Source: Myxococcales bacterium
GTDB lineage: Bacteria > Myxococcota > Bradymonadia > REDH01
Assembly (NCBI GenBank): GCA_018970625.1
Contig: JAGWVZ010000270.1
Span: 1-5,534, forward strand
DNA: 5,534 nucleotides
Direction of reading: 5' to 3'
Position 1 is the stretch's first letter. Every line of letters begins with the position of its first letter. The position numbers and the translations under genes were made by a program. Positions 1-5,534 of this stretch are shown here, one piece after another. A model generated the notes under the pieces. That model ran no database searches, had not been told where the DNA came from, and saw nothing but the letters and a program-made list of their open reading frames with translations.

Positions 1-155
1 CAGGGCTGGGACAACGGCCCCTGCTCATTGAATGAGACGACGGCCGGGAACAGGACGCCAAAGGGTTCTCGCGCTGTCGGGGCGTAGCGCTTGCGTGGTG
101 GCCATGCTGCGGCTAAAGGCCGCGCGACCTGTTTCTCCCGCGCACCCGAACAGTC
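1..155. other. Leader/intergenic region upstream of folD
   Basis: I see no convincing gene here. In the same frame as folD, the first bases read GLGQRPLLIE followed by a TGA at 33-35. This could be the tail of an upstream plus-strand gene, but ten residues cannot prove it. A second in-frame stop (TAA, 114-116) closes the folD frame upstream, so the folD start must lie after it. A small hairpin (GCGGC 109-113, loop TAAAG, GCCGC 119-123) lies about 30 bases before the folD start. No strong promoter boxes and no glycine-riboswitch core are visible. Confidence 0.4.
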
Positions 156-1061
156 ATGTCTTCATCGGCCATTCACGACGGTCTCATCGACGGCAACCTG
201 CTCGCGGCACAGATTCGCGACCGAATTCGTCACGAAACGCTCTCATTTCAACGTGAAGGCGTGGTACTCACGCTCGCGGTGGTCCGGGTGGGGGAAGACC
301 CCGCCAGCAAGGTCTATGTGCGAAACAAGATTCGCGCCTGTGCCGACGTCGGAATCACATCCCGTGCGGTAGAGCTTCCCGAGTCCACCTCGGAGGCAGA
401 TCTTCTGGCTGTCATCGCGGGCCTGAATGCGGACGACAGCGTGGATGGCATTCTGGTGCAGTTGCCGCTGCCGCGGCACATCGTGGCCGATCGCGTGCTG
501 CATAGCGTGTCGCCGAAGAAGGACGCCGACGGATTTCATCCGGCCAATCTGGGTGAGCTTCTGGTGGGTGGTGCGTTGCTGGAACCCTGCACCCCGCGGG
601 GTGTCATGGCCATGTTGCGCGCCGCCGATGTCCCGCTCGATGGCGCCGAAGCGGTGGTCGTGGGGCGGAGCGTCATCGTTGGCCGCACGGTCTCGCAGAT
701 GCTCGTGCGTGAAAATGCGACCGTCACGATCTGTCACCGGCACACTCGGGACCTGCGAGCCCATGTCGAGCGCGCAGACGTCCTGATTGTCGCCACCGGG
801 GTGCCTGGGCTGATTCCGGGCGAATGGGTCAAGCCCGGTGCGACTGTGATTGACGTGGGTATCAACCGTACAACCGACGGCAAGCTGTGCGGTGACGTGG
901 TGTTCGAGACCGCCCGCGCTCGTGCTGCGCTGATCACTCCGGTGCCCGGCGGTGTGGGGCCGATGACCGTGGCGATGCTGCTCTGGAATACGTTGCTCGC
1001 CGGTCGAGTGCGTCGTCAGCTGGATGCTGGCGGCTTCCGTGGTCCCTATCTTCCTCTCTGA
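156..1061 (+). CDS. folD: Bifunctional methylenetetrahydrofolate dehydrogenase / methenyltetrahydrofolate cyclohydrolase (FolD)
   Basis: This cytoplasmic enzyme oxidises 5,10-methylene-THF to 5,10-methenyl-THF with NADP+ and hydrolyses that to 10-formyl-THF, feeding purine and formyl-methionine synthesis. The 301 residues are slightly longer than usual (about 285-290) because of a short C-terminal tail. The catalytic segment YVRNK (Tyr54, Lys58) is intact, as are the folate-site motifs VQLPLP (101-106, Gln102) and DADGFHP (123-129), and PCTPRG (144-149). The Rossmann-type NADP site GRSVIVGR (170-177) and the C-terminal TPVPGGVGPMTVAML (261-275) are also intact. Thr178 stands where most homologues have Pro after IVG-K/R. 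ATG 156 is the only ATG/GTG/TTG after an in-frame stop at 114-116, and it puts the IDG motif at residues 11-13 as expected, although no good Shine-Dalgarno precedes it. It is the first gene of an operon with gcvT and gcvH, which supply its substrate. The identification is secure from the motifs. Confidence 0.97.
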   Translation: MSSSAIHDGLIDGNLLAAQIRDRIRHETLSFQREGVVLTLAVVRVGEDPASKVYVRNKIRACADVGITSRAVELPESTSEADLLAVIAGLNADDSVDGILVQLPLPRHIVADRVLHSVSPKKDADGFHPANLGELLVGGALLEPCTPRGVMAMLRAADVPLDGAEAVVVGRSVIVGRTVSQMLVRENATVTICHRHTRDLRAHVERADVLIVATGVPGLIPGEWVKPGATVIDVGINRTTDGKLCGDVVFETARARAALITPVPGGVGPMTVAMLLWNTLLAGRVRRQLDAGGFRGPYLPL

Positions 1062-1076
1062 ATCCGAAGAGTCGTC

Positions 1077-2177
1077 ATGACCGAGACCGAAGAACTGAGA
1101 ACGCTTCCGTTGCATGCACAACACGTCGCCGCAGGTGCCCGTTTTGCACCCTTTGCCGGTTGGAACATGCCCGTTCGGTACTCGCAGATCAAAGACGAAC
1201 ACCTGACGGTGCGGCGAGCAGCGGGTCTCTTTGACGTCAGCCACATGGGAGAGGTCTTCGTGCGCGGCGACAACGCTATCGCTGCCGTGAACGCGTTGGT
1301 CACCAACGACGTCAGCAAACTTGTCGATGGACAGGCGCTGTACACGATCATGTGTTACCCCGATGGTGGGTGCGTCGACGACCTGATCGTCTACCGTCTT
1401 TCGGCACGAGAGGTCCTGATCTGTGTCAACGCCGGCAATCGCGCCAAAGACTTTGCGTGGATTCGCGACCACATCGGCGAAGGCGTGGTGGTCACCGACG
1501 AAAGCGATCAGTTTGTGCAGCTCGCCCTGCAGGGCCCTCGCGCCGTCGCGATCGCCGGGCGTGCTTCTGCCGGCACCACCGACAACATTGCCGGATTTTT
1601 CTGTGCCTGGGTCAGCATCGGCAACGCACGGGTGTTGGCAGCCCGCACCGGATACACCGGCGAGGACGGCTTTGAGTTTTACATTCCCGTGGCTCAGGCT
1701 GTCCCGGTCTGCGAAGCGCTGCTTGCCGCGGGGCAGGAAGACGGACTGAGCTGGATTGGGCTGGGCGCGAGAGACAGCCTGCGCCTCGAGGCGCGGCTTC
1801 CTTTGTACGGTCACGAGATTACCGCCGATTTGAATCCCCTGGAGGCAGGACTCGGCTGGGTGGTCAAGTTCGACAAAGGGGAATTTGTAGGCCGATCAGC
1901 CCTGCTCGCCTTGCGTGAAGCTGGCCTCAAGCGTCGTCTTCGAGGACTGATTCTCGAAGGAAAAGGCATGCTCCGTGATGGATATGACGTTGTGGTCGAT
2001 GGCCAGACCGTCGGTATCACGACCTCTGGCTCAGTCGCGTTTGCTCTCAACGAAGAGGCCATCGCGCTGGCATACATCGATGAACCTCATTGCAACCTCG
2101 AAACCGTAGACGTAAGCATCCGCGGACGGCTGGTGGCCGCTCGCGTCATTTCGCGCCCCTTCTACCGTCGTTCCTGA
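1077..2177 (+). CDS. gcvT: Glycine cleavage system T-protein (aminomethyltransferase)
   Basis: The T-protein of the glycine cleavage system moves the carbon of the lipoyl-bound aminomethyl group from GcvH to tetrahydrofolate, giving 5,10-methylene-THF and ammonia. The 366 residues match the usual length. Family motifs in order are FAGWNMPVRY (26-35), GLFDVSHMGE (50-59), GGCVDDLIVY (97-106) with the conserved acidic pair Asp101/Asp102, NAGNRAKD (118-125), LQGP (151-154), TGYTGEDGFE (191-200), GLGARDSLRLEA (228-239) and PLYGHEI (242-248). The N-terminal folate-binding domain is followed by the C-terminal beta-barrel, from about FVGR (270-273) to GITTSG (313-318). The start is 15 bases after the folD stop, with a purine-rich GAAGAG at 1066-1071 as a possible ribosome site. 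The tight spacing implies co-transcription with folD, which uses its product. Related families (YgfZ, sarcosine or dimethylglycine dehydrogenase domains) are excluded by the complete motif set and by the adjacent gcvH. Confidence 0.96.
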   Translation: MTETEELRTLPLHAQHVAAGARFAPFAGWNMPVRYSQIKDEHLTVRRAAGLFDVSHMGEVFVRGDNAIAAVNALVTNDVSKLVDGQALYTIMCYPDGGCVDDLIVYRLSAREVLICVNAGNRAKDFAWIRDHIGEGVVVTDESDQFVQLALQGPRAVAIAGRASAGTTDNIAGFFCAWVSIGNARVLAARTGYTGEDGFEFYIPVAQAVPVCEALLAAGQEDGLSWIGLGARDSLRLEARLPLYGHEITADLNPLEAGLGWVVKFDKGEFVGRSALLALREAGLKRRLRGLILEGKGMLRDGYDVVVDGQTVGITTSGSVAFALNEEAIALAYIDEPHCNLETVDVSIRGRLVAARVISRPFYRRS

Positions 2178-2196
2178 CGTTTCCGACGAGTGTCCC

Positions 2197-2592
2197 ATGA
2201 GCAAGTTTTCGGTCCCGGCACAGCTTCGTTACACGGCAGAACACGAATGGGCCTCCCACGACGGATCCCTGGTGTTGACCGTTGGCATCACCGACTACGC
2301 ACAGGATGCGTTGGGCGATATCACCTACGTCGAGCTGCCTGCAGTCGGTCGTGTGCTGGGTGCACACGAGACGTTCGGTGTCGTCGAGAGCGTCAAAACC
2401 TACTCTGACCTCTACTCACCGGTCGCTGGCGAGGTGCTGGAAGTCAACGAAGCCGTCGCTTCCGACCCGTCCATCATCAACACGGGCGCCTACGACGCCT
2501 GGCTGATTCGCATTCGCATCGCCTCGGCCGCTGATTTCGAAGCGCTCCTCAGCGCCGACGCCTATGTGGCCCTCATCGAGAACGCCGGCTAG
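2197..2592 (+). CDS. gcvH: Glycine cleavage system H-protein (lipoyl carrier)
   Basis: The H-protein shuttles the aminomethyl intermediate on a lipoyl-lysine between the P, T and L proteins of glycine cleavage. Its 131 residues match the family (about 125-130). Visible motifs are RYTAEHEW (11-18), VGITDYAQDALGDI (29-42) and the lipoylation hairpin GVVESVKTYSDLYSPVAGEV (61-80). The lipoylated lysine is Lys67 in the ESVK context. SIINTGAYDAWLIRI (92-106) corresponds to the conserved N-x-x-P-Y...W-L segment, with Ala99 replacing the usual Pro. ATG 2197 gives the standard N-terminus, 19 bases after the gcvT stop, with only a weak GACGAG upstream. It is the last gene of the operon: gcvP does not follow and the next gene faces the other way. 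A likely terminator lies immediately downstream. Confidence 0.97.
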   Translation: MSKFSVPAQLRYTAEHEWASHDGSLVLTVGITDYAQDALGDITYVELPAVGRVLGAHETFGVVESVKTYSDLYSPVAGEVLEVNEAVASDPSIINTGAYDAWLIRIRIASAADFEALLSADAYVALIENAG

Positions 2593-2596
2593 TGGG

Positions 2597-2630
2597 CAGG
2601 GCGGCGGCACGCCTCTGTGCCACCCTGTTT
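2597..2630 (+). terminator. Possible intrinsic terminator of folD-gcvT-gcvH
   Basis: Five bases after the gcvH stop there is a two-part stem. The outer arms are CAGGG (2597-2601) and CCCTG (2623-2627). The inner arms are GGCAC (2606-2610) and GTGCC (2617-2621), around a six-base loop, with an unequal internal loop (four bases against one). TTT follows directly at 2628-2630, then ACAA. The position between convergent genes and the GC-rich stem fit a terminator of the plus-strand operon. The short U-run makes it a weak one. On the minus strand no T-tract follows, so it would not serve the TonB-like gene equally well. Confidence 0.4.
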
Positions 2631-2688
2631 ACAACGGCAGCTTACGCCTTCCGCATGGCCGATTTGGTTCATGCTTTTGACGTTCGAG

Positions 2689-3780
2689 TCAGAACCCATC
2701 CAGACGGCGAACAAATGCGTTGCCTGACTGGAACGTAAAGTTGAATCCGAACGTGAATGTCGCGTTGCCGTTCTCATCTTTAAGCCCCTCTGGCACATTC
2801 GGGAACGGAGCCGCTGCTCGAAACGTCCGAATCGCCTCGTCGTCATAAAAGTCCAGCCCGGATGAGCGCTCAATAAACGCCTGACGCAGTGCACCCTCCG
2901 AGTTCAGGGTCACTCTGAGAACCGTGTATCGGTCCTGTTGGCCATACAGCTGAAAGGACGGGTCGTGAATGGCGAACACCTGATGTGGGTCCCACTCACG
3001 TTCCAGCGCCTGATGCATACGGTTGAAGAAGCTCCAGTACAGGGAACGCACCGAGTTGAGCTCCGTTCGTTCGCCTTCGGGAAGGTCCAGATGGTCGGCG
3101 CGTCGCACAGGGGGAGCCGCGATGGCTGCGCCGGCATTGCCGAACCCCGGGGCGAACGCACCGAGATTCAGGGGTGGAACGGGTTGCGTGACAACTTCCT
3201 GGCCATCTGGTGCTTGCAGATCAGTTTCGGACGACGAACCAGATTCCTCCCGAGTGGGTAGCGCCGGGTCGGTGACGTCTGGAGGGCGCACCGGCGTGGG
3301 TGGTGACGACAAACGCTCCTGGCCAGCGCGTTGTCCCGCACGCGTGCGTGCCGCTGCTGCTTCGGCAGTCGGAGTCACGATACCGACGGTCGGAGCAGGG
3401 TTGCCCGACGATGCCGTCTCACCAGCGGTCGGAGTGCCGAACAGGTCGGTTCGGCTAACCGTCTCTTGCTCGGCACGCCGATCATACTGGTCGGCAAATC
3501 GGGCTGAGACAGGGGTTTGCTCCATATCGGGCGGCGGTAGCGCGACCTGCTGGATCACCTGTTCCGCCGCTTCATTTGCATTGGGCTCTGGTTCATCGAC
3601 GGCGATGAGCTGCATCGCGCGAAAATCCGGTCGTGTGCGCAGCGGCTCCGAGCCTGCCGGCCAGAGAGCCCCAGCGGCCACCACGAGCGCGGCATTGGTG
3701 ACGAACGCAAGAATGAACACGACCACCCAACGTTCGGGCGAGTCTGAGCGTCCGCTGCTGCTGTACCGGGGATACTTCAT
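2689..3780 (-). CDS. TonB/TolA-like energy-transducer protein
   Basis: This is probably an inner-membrane protein that spans the periplasm and passes force from a proton-driven motor to an outer-membrane partner. It has 363 residues from ATG 3780. A GTG at 3819 would add 13 residues; the coordinates here use the ATG because a basic, polar N-terminus (MKYPRYSSSGR) then precedes the single membrane helix. In the longer numbering, the helix is about residues 31-53 (WVVVFILAFV onward). A proline- and acid-rich linker follows (about 75-245), containing three short [T/A]PT[A/V] repeats (TPTAG, APTVG, TPTAE at 129-153). A TonB-type C-terminal domain spans about 258-363. It includes YWSFFNRMHQALEREWDP (261-278), a VLRVTLNSEGALRQAFIERS strand-turn-strand region, SSGLDFYDDEAI (319-330) and AAPFPNVPEGL (336-346), ending in a beta-strand rich in F and N. 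No exbB or exbD gene is in the window, so the partner and cargo are unknown. AgmX/PglI-type proteins are an alternative. Confidence 0.75.
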   Translation of the reverse strand: MKYPRYSSSGRSDSPERWVVVFILAFVTNAALVVAAGALWPAGSEPLRTRPDFRAMQLIAVDEPEPNANEAAEQVIQQVALPPPDMEQTPVSARFADQYDRRAEQETVSRTDLFGTPTAGETASSGNPAPTVGIVTPTAEAAAARTRAGQRAGQERLSSPPTPVRPPDVTDPALPTREESGSSSETDLQAPDGQEVVTQPVPPLNLGAFAPGFGNAGAAIAAPPVRRADHLDLPEGERTELNSVRSLYWSFFNRMHQALEREWDPHQVFAIHDPSFQLYGQQDRYTVLRVTLNSEGALRQAFIERSSGLDFYDDEAIRTFRAAAPFPNVPEGLKDENGNATFTFGFNFTFQSGNAFVRRLDGF

Positions 3781-3801
3781 GCGCACCAGGCACGCGTTGC
3801 T

Positions 3802-3823
3802 GTCGGTGGCACCGGCCACCGAC
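3802..3823 (-). promoter_or_regulatory. Perfect 9-bp stem-loop in the leader of the TonB-like gene
   Basis: The plus-strand arms GTCGGTGGC (3802-3810) and GCCACCGAC (3815-3823) are exact reverse complements around the four-base loop ACCG. On the minus-strand transcript this hairpin covers the GTG at 3819-3817 and ends 21 bases before the ATG at 3780. No U-run follows it on the minus strand, so it is not a standard intrinsic terminator. It could stabilise the 5' end of the mRNA, hide the GTG start, or be a protein-binding dyad. Confidence 0.45.
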
Positions 3824-3830
3824 CTGGACT

Positions 3831-3859
3831 CGTGTAAGTCAGGTGATCGCTGCTGACAA
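3831..3859 (-). promoter_or_regulatory. Possible sigma-70-type promoter for the TonB-like gene
   Basis: Read on the minus strand, TTGTCA (3859-3854; five of six matches to TTGACA) is separated by exactly 17 bases from TACACG (3836-3831; three of six matches to TATAAT). Transcription would start near 3824, at the foot of the 9-bp hairpin, leaving about 40 bases before ATG 3780. That geometry argues against the GTG at 3819 as the start. The -10 match is poor, so this stays tentative. Confidence 0.25.
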
Positions 3860-3902
3860 TCGTCCTTCCCAAACGAGCGAGCGTGCGGTTGGTTTCACGA
3901 AG

Positions 3903-4379
3903 CTAGTGGGCAGCGAGCACTTCGTAAGCCTTTATGACAGGGTCCGGCGCCTGAACCAGCTCAATCAGCACGCCAGCGCCACCGATGGGCGAGGTGTCAT
4001 TGCCCCTGGGGTGGATGAAGCATACGTCGTACCCTGCGGCTCCCTTGCGGATGCCACCCGGCGCAAAGCGAACCCCTTTCGCTGACAGCCAGTCGACTGC
4101 AGCGCGGATGTCATCGACCCAGAGGCCGAGATGATTGAGCGCTGGCACATGCACCTTCGGCGCGCGCTGCGGATCAATGGGCTGCATCAGGTCCACTTCG
4201 ACTGCGAAAGCGCCACGGCCCGCTACCGCGATGATCTCGTCCACGTTCTCGCTCTCGCTTCTGAATTCACCATGCACCGCAAGCCCAAGAAGGCCTACCC
4301 ACAGGTGTTCGAGTTCAGAGCGGTTCTCTGCACCGATGGCGACCTGTTGAATACCGAGAATCCGAAAGGGACGAGTCAT
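3903..4379 (-). CDS. VOC-superfamily protein, glyoxalase / methylmalonyl-CoA epimerase-like
   Basis: This is a predicted cytoplasmic protein of 158 residues with the paired beta-alpha-beta-beta-beta layout of the vicinal oxygen chelate superfamily. The first half starts at [10 protein letters not shown] (7-16) and the second at [22 protein letters not shown] (81-102). The stretch [16 protein letters not shown] (111-126) followed by [10 protein letters not shown] (136-145) strongly resembles the C-terminal half of methylmalonyl-CoA epimerases. Candidate metal ligands are His83 and Glu140, with Glu61 (in AVEVDLMQP) for the second position. The first ligand, normally His in I-x-H-V/I, appears to be Gln12. 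The exact substrate cannot be read from sequence; epimerase, lactoylglutathione lyase-like and dioxygenase-like roles remain possible. ATG 4379 has an AGG seven bases upstream and lies 12 bases after the stop of the upstream minus-strand gene, so the two are probably co-transcribed. No mutase or other propionate-pathway gene is present. Confidence 0.8.
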   Translation of the reverse strand: MTRPFRILGIQQVAIGAENRSELEHLWVGLLGLAVHGEFRSESENVDEIIAVAGRGAFAVEVDLMQPIDPQRAPKVHVPALNHLGLWVDDIRAAVDWLSAKGVRFAPGGIRKGAAGYDVCFIHPRGNDTSPIGGAGVLIELVQAPDPVIKAYEVLAAH

Positions 4380-4391
4380 GGCAAAACCTGA

Positions 4392-5534
4392 TTATTCACC
4401 GACGTTGGCGTTTGTGCCCGGCACCTGAAGTGCGATTCCTCCGGGTGCAGAGCCGATTCTCTCGTACGTAGCGAACACGCCATCGCAATCAAGGTCTGCG
4501 ATCGCCCGCGCGGTGAACTGTGCGCCGGGGCCTGCGCCGGCGGACTGCAGCTCGTAGCTGACACGGCTAAACGCCGGCGCCTCTGCATAGGCGAATACGC
4601 CAATGGCGTTCGACCATTGCAGGTAGTCGACACTCGCGCCTGGCATACCCGCCGCACACGCGGCCGAGATATCGGCAACGGCTGGAATAGGGCCAAACGT
4701 GGCGGGAAAGCGATTGGGGAGCGGTTTGCCATTCGGCCCCAACGCTATGGTTCCGTGCGCCATGACTGCCGCATCTACCATGGCGGTCAGTCCGAATTCG
4801 GGGTCCATCCCCCAGTCTCCTGTCGCGGCGGCCTCATACCGCTGCATGGAGTAGCCGATACCGCCGAGAATGGCCGTTGTGACCATGGCCAGCGACACGC
4901 CACCGCCGCTCATCGTTCCGGCAGGAATAAGGTCGAGCTGCACGAGCTGGTCGCCCTGAGCGGTGAATGACAGCTGTTGCTGCACGCGCTGAAATGCTGC
5001 GCGCGTCAGCGCAGCTGCCTGCGGATCAGCACCTGCTTCTGCAATCAGTCGATCAAGTTGAGTGGCGAGCGCCTGATTGAGCTGGGTGGCGGTGTTCGCT
5101 GCGCCAGTGGGCACGCGCACGACAAGTCGCGTACCGGCAACCTGGTCAATGCCGAGGGCTACAGCCTCCACGGTCGCGAGCGCCGTCTGCAGGGCGGGGT
5201 CAACGGTGAGCTGCGTTCCGGCCAGCGCCAGTCCCTGTCGAACGGCATCGCCATCGACCACCAGCGCGATGGACGAGGCGGGGTTCAGCGCTCCCAGCAC
5301 CTGACCGACCGCCGAGTTGGCATCATAGGTACGGGCCAGCGCTGACGCCGCGTCAGGCATGGCGATGACGCTTCCTACGCCGGGCGTTGGCGTGGGATTC
5401 AGCCCTGCAAAAGTACCCGGAGGAATCAGGGCATCAGCCGAGGAGGGGTACGCCAGGAAAAGGTTGGGCATGCCGCCAGAGTCGGCGCCGGCTGCCACGA
5501 TCCAGGCATTCGACTGGTCGAAAGCAGACAGCCC
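4392..5534 (-). CDS. Partial gene (N-terminus off window): unknown protein with internal membrane helix and pilin-like C-terminal domain
   Basis: The reading frame is open to the window edge. Upstream of a GTG at 5498 it continues as GLSAFDQSNAWIV, so that GTG is probably internal and the start is missing. Residue numbers below count from that GTG. Residues 1-195 look like an alpha/beta region with two similar units, each pairing a helix with a hydrophobic strand (for example SSIALVVDGDAVRQGL at 75-90 and GTRLVVRVPTG at 122-132). I do not recognise this part, though it recalls DUF3352-like periplasmic proteins. A hydrophobic helix at about 200-216 (GVSLAMVTTAILGGIGYS) is followed by QRYEAA, resembling a type IV pilin N-terminal helix but without the usual FTLIE motif. 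The C-terminal part (270-350) resembles pilin heads: YLQWSNAIGVF, SRVSYELQSAG, FTARAIADLDCDG. It contains the only two cysteines, Cys281 and Cys338, which could form a disulfide. The protein is probably membrane-anchored with an exported domain. Its role is unknown. Confidence 0.65.
   Translation of the reverse strand, partial: GLSAFDQSNAWIVAAGADSGGMPNLFLAYPSSADALIPPGTFAGLNPTPTPGVGSVIAMPDAASALARTYDANSAVGQVLGALNPASSIALVVDGDAVRQGLALAGTQLTVDPALQTALATVEAVALGIDQVAGTRLVVRVPTGAANTATQLNQALATQLDRLIAEAGADPQAAALTRAAFQRVQQQLSFTAQGDQLVQLDLIPAGTMSGGGVSLAMVTTAILGGIGYSMQRYEAAATGDWGMDPEFGLTAMVDAAVMAHGTIALGPNGKPLPNRFPATFGPIPAVADISAACAAGMPGASVDYLQWSNAIGVFAYAEAPAFSRVSYELQSAGAGPGAQFTARAIADLDCDGVFATYERIGSAPGGIALQVPGTNANVGE

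Noticed and set aside
1..23. CAGGG (1-5) and CCCTG (19-23) as a terminator of an upstream gene
   Set aside because: The loop is 13 bases, the stem 5 bp and no T-tract follows. The preceding sequence is outside the window.
91..119. TTGCGT (91-96) and TAAAGG (114-119) with 17-base spacing as a folD promoter
   Set aside because: Only three of six matches in each box; a pair like this is expected by chance and there is no supporting context.
1..155. Glycine or THF riboswitch ahead of the one-carbon operon
   Set aside because: The conserved core segments of these riboswitches are not visible; there is only one short GCGGC/GCCGC hairpin.
243..1814. A 523-codon open frame on the minus strand opposite folD and gcvT
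   Set aside because: It lies antisense to two genes with complete family motifs. Its translation is rich in His, Arg, Asp and Gln with no recognisable domain, typical of the antisense shadow of high-GC coding DNA.
3366..3440. Three GTCGGAG repeats as regulatory iterons
   Set aside because: They lie inside the TonB-like coding sequence and encode its repeated [T/A]PT[A/V] linker segments, so protein-level repetition explains them.
3802..3823. The 9-bp hairpin as a rho-independent terminator for the VOC gene
   Set aside because: No run of U follows the stem on the minus strand, and it lies about 80 bases past the VOC stop, at the start of the next gene.
3023..3856. A 277-codon open frame on the plus strand opposite the TonB-like gene
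   Set aside because: Its translation is low-complexity (Ser, Arg, Ala, Gly), with no domain or ribosome site. The minus-strand frame has a membrane helix and a TonB-type domain, so this is a shadow.

Overview
The window looks like ordinary chromosomal DNA from a Gram-negative bacterium, with G+C near 60% by eye. Two weak hints point to the lineages formerly grouped as Deltaproteobacteria (Myxococcota and relatives). One is the TonB-type C-terminal domain with an FFNR...W-P signature. The other is a pilin-like domain ending in an F-T-A-x-A...DLDCDG segment. I see no insertion sequence, tRNA, rRNA, CRISPR array or phage gene.

Layout: a 155-base leader (1-155) precedes a plus-strand operon of three one-carbon genes: folD (156-1061), gcvT (1077-2177) and gcvH (2197-2592). 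The gaps between them are 15 and 19 bases. A two-part stem-loop followed by TTT lies just past gcvH and probably terminates the operon. The rest of the window is on the minus strand and converges on it. Read in the direction of transcription, it holds a gene cut by the right edge of the window (a large protein with a pilin-like C-terminus), a VOC-fold (glyoxalase/methylmalonyl-CoA epimerase-like) gene 12 bases further on, and then, after about 120 bases with a possible promoter and a strong hairpin, a TonB/TolA-like energy-transducer gene that ends at 2689.

How the genes fit: GcvH carries the lipoyl arm that takes the aminomethyl group released from glycine. GcvT passes that carbon to tetrahydrofolate to give 5,10-methylene-THF. 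FolD then interconverts 5,10-methylene-THF and 10-formyl-THF. The operon therefore couples glycine breakdown to the folate one-carbon pool. The glycine decarboxylase (P-protein) and lipoamide dehydrogenase needed for the full system are not in the window. The minus-strand genes have no evident link to this pathway. Two of them are predicted membrane proteins with periplasmic or surface domains.

The items most worth a second look are the internal pilin-like module in the truncated gene, the perfect 9-bp hairpin that covers an alternative start codon of the TonB-like gene, and the VOC protein whose first metal-ligand histidine appears to be glutamine. None is strong proof of a new system.
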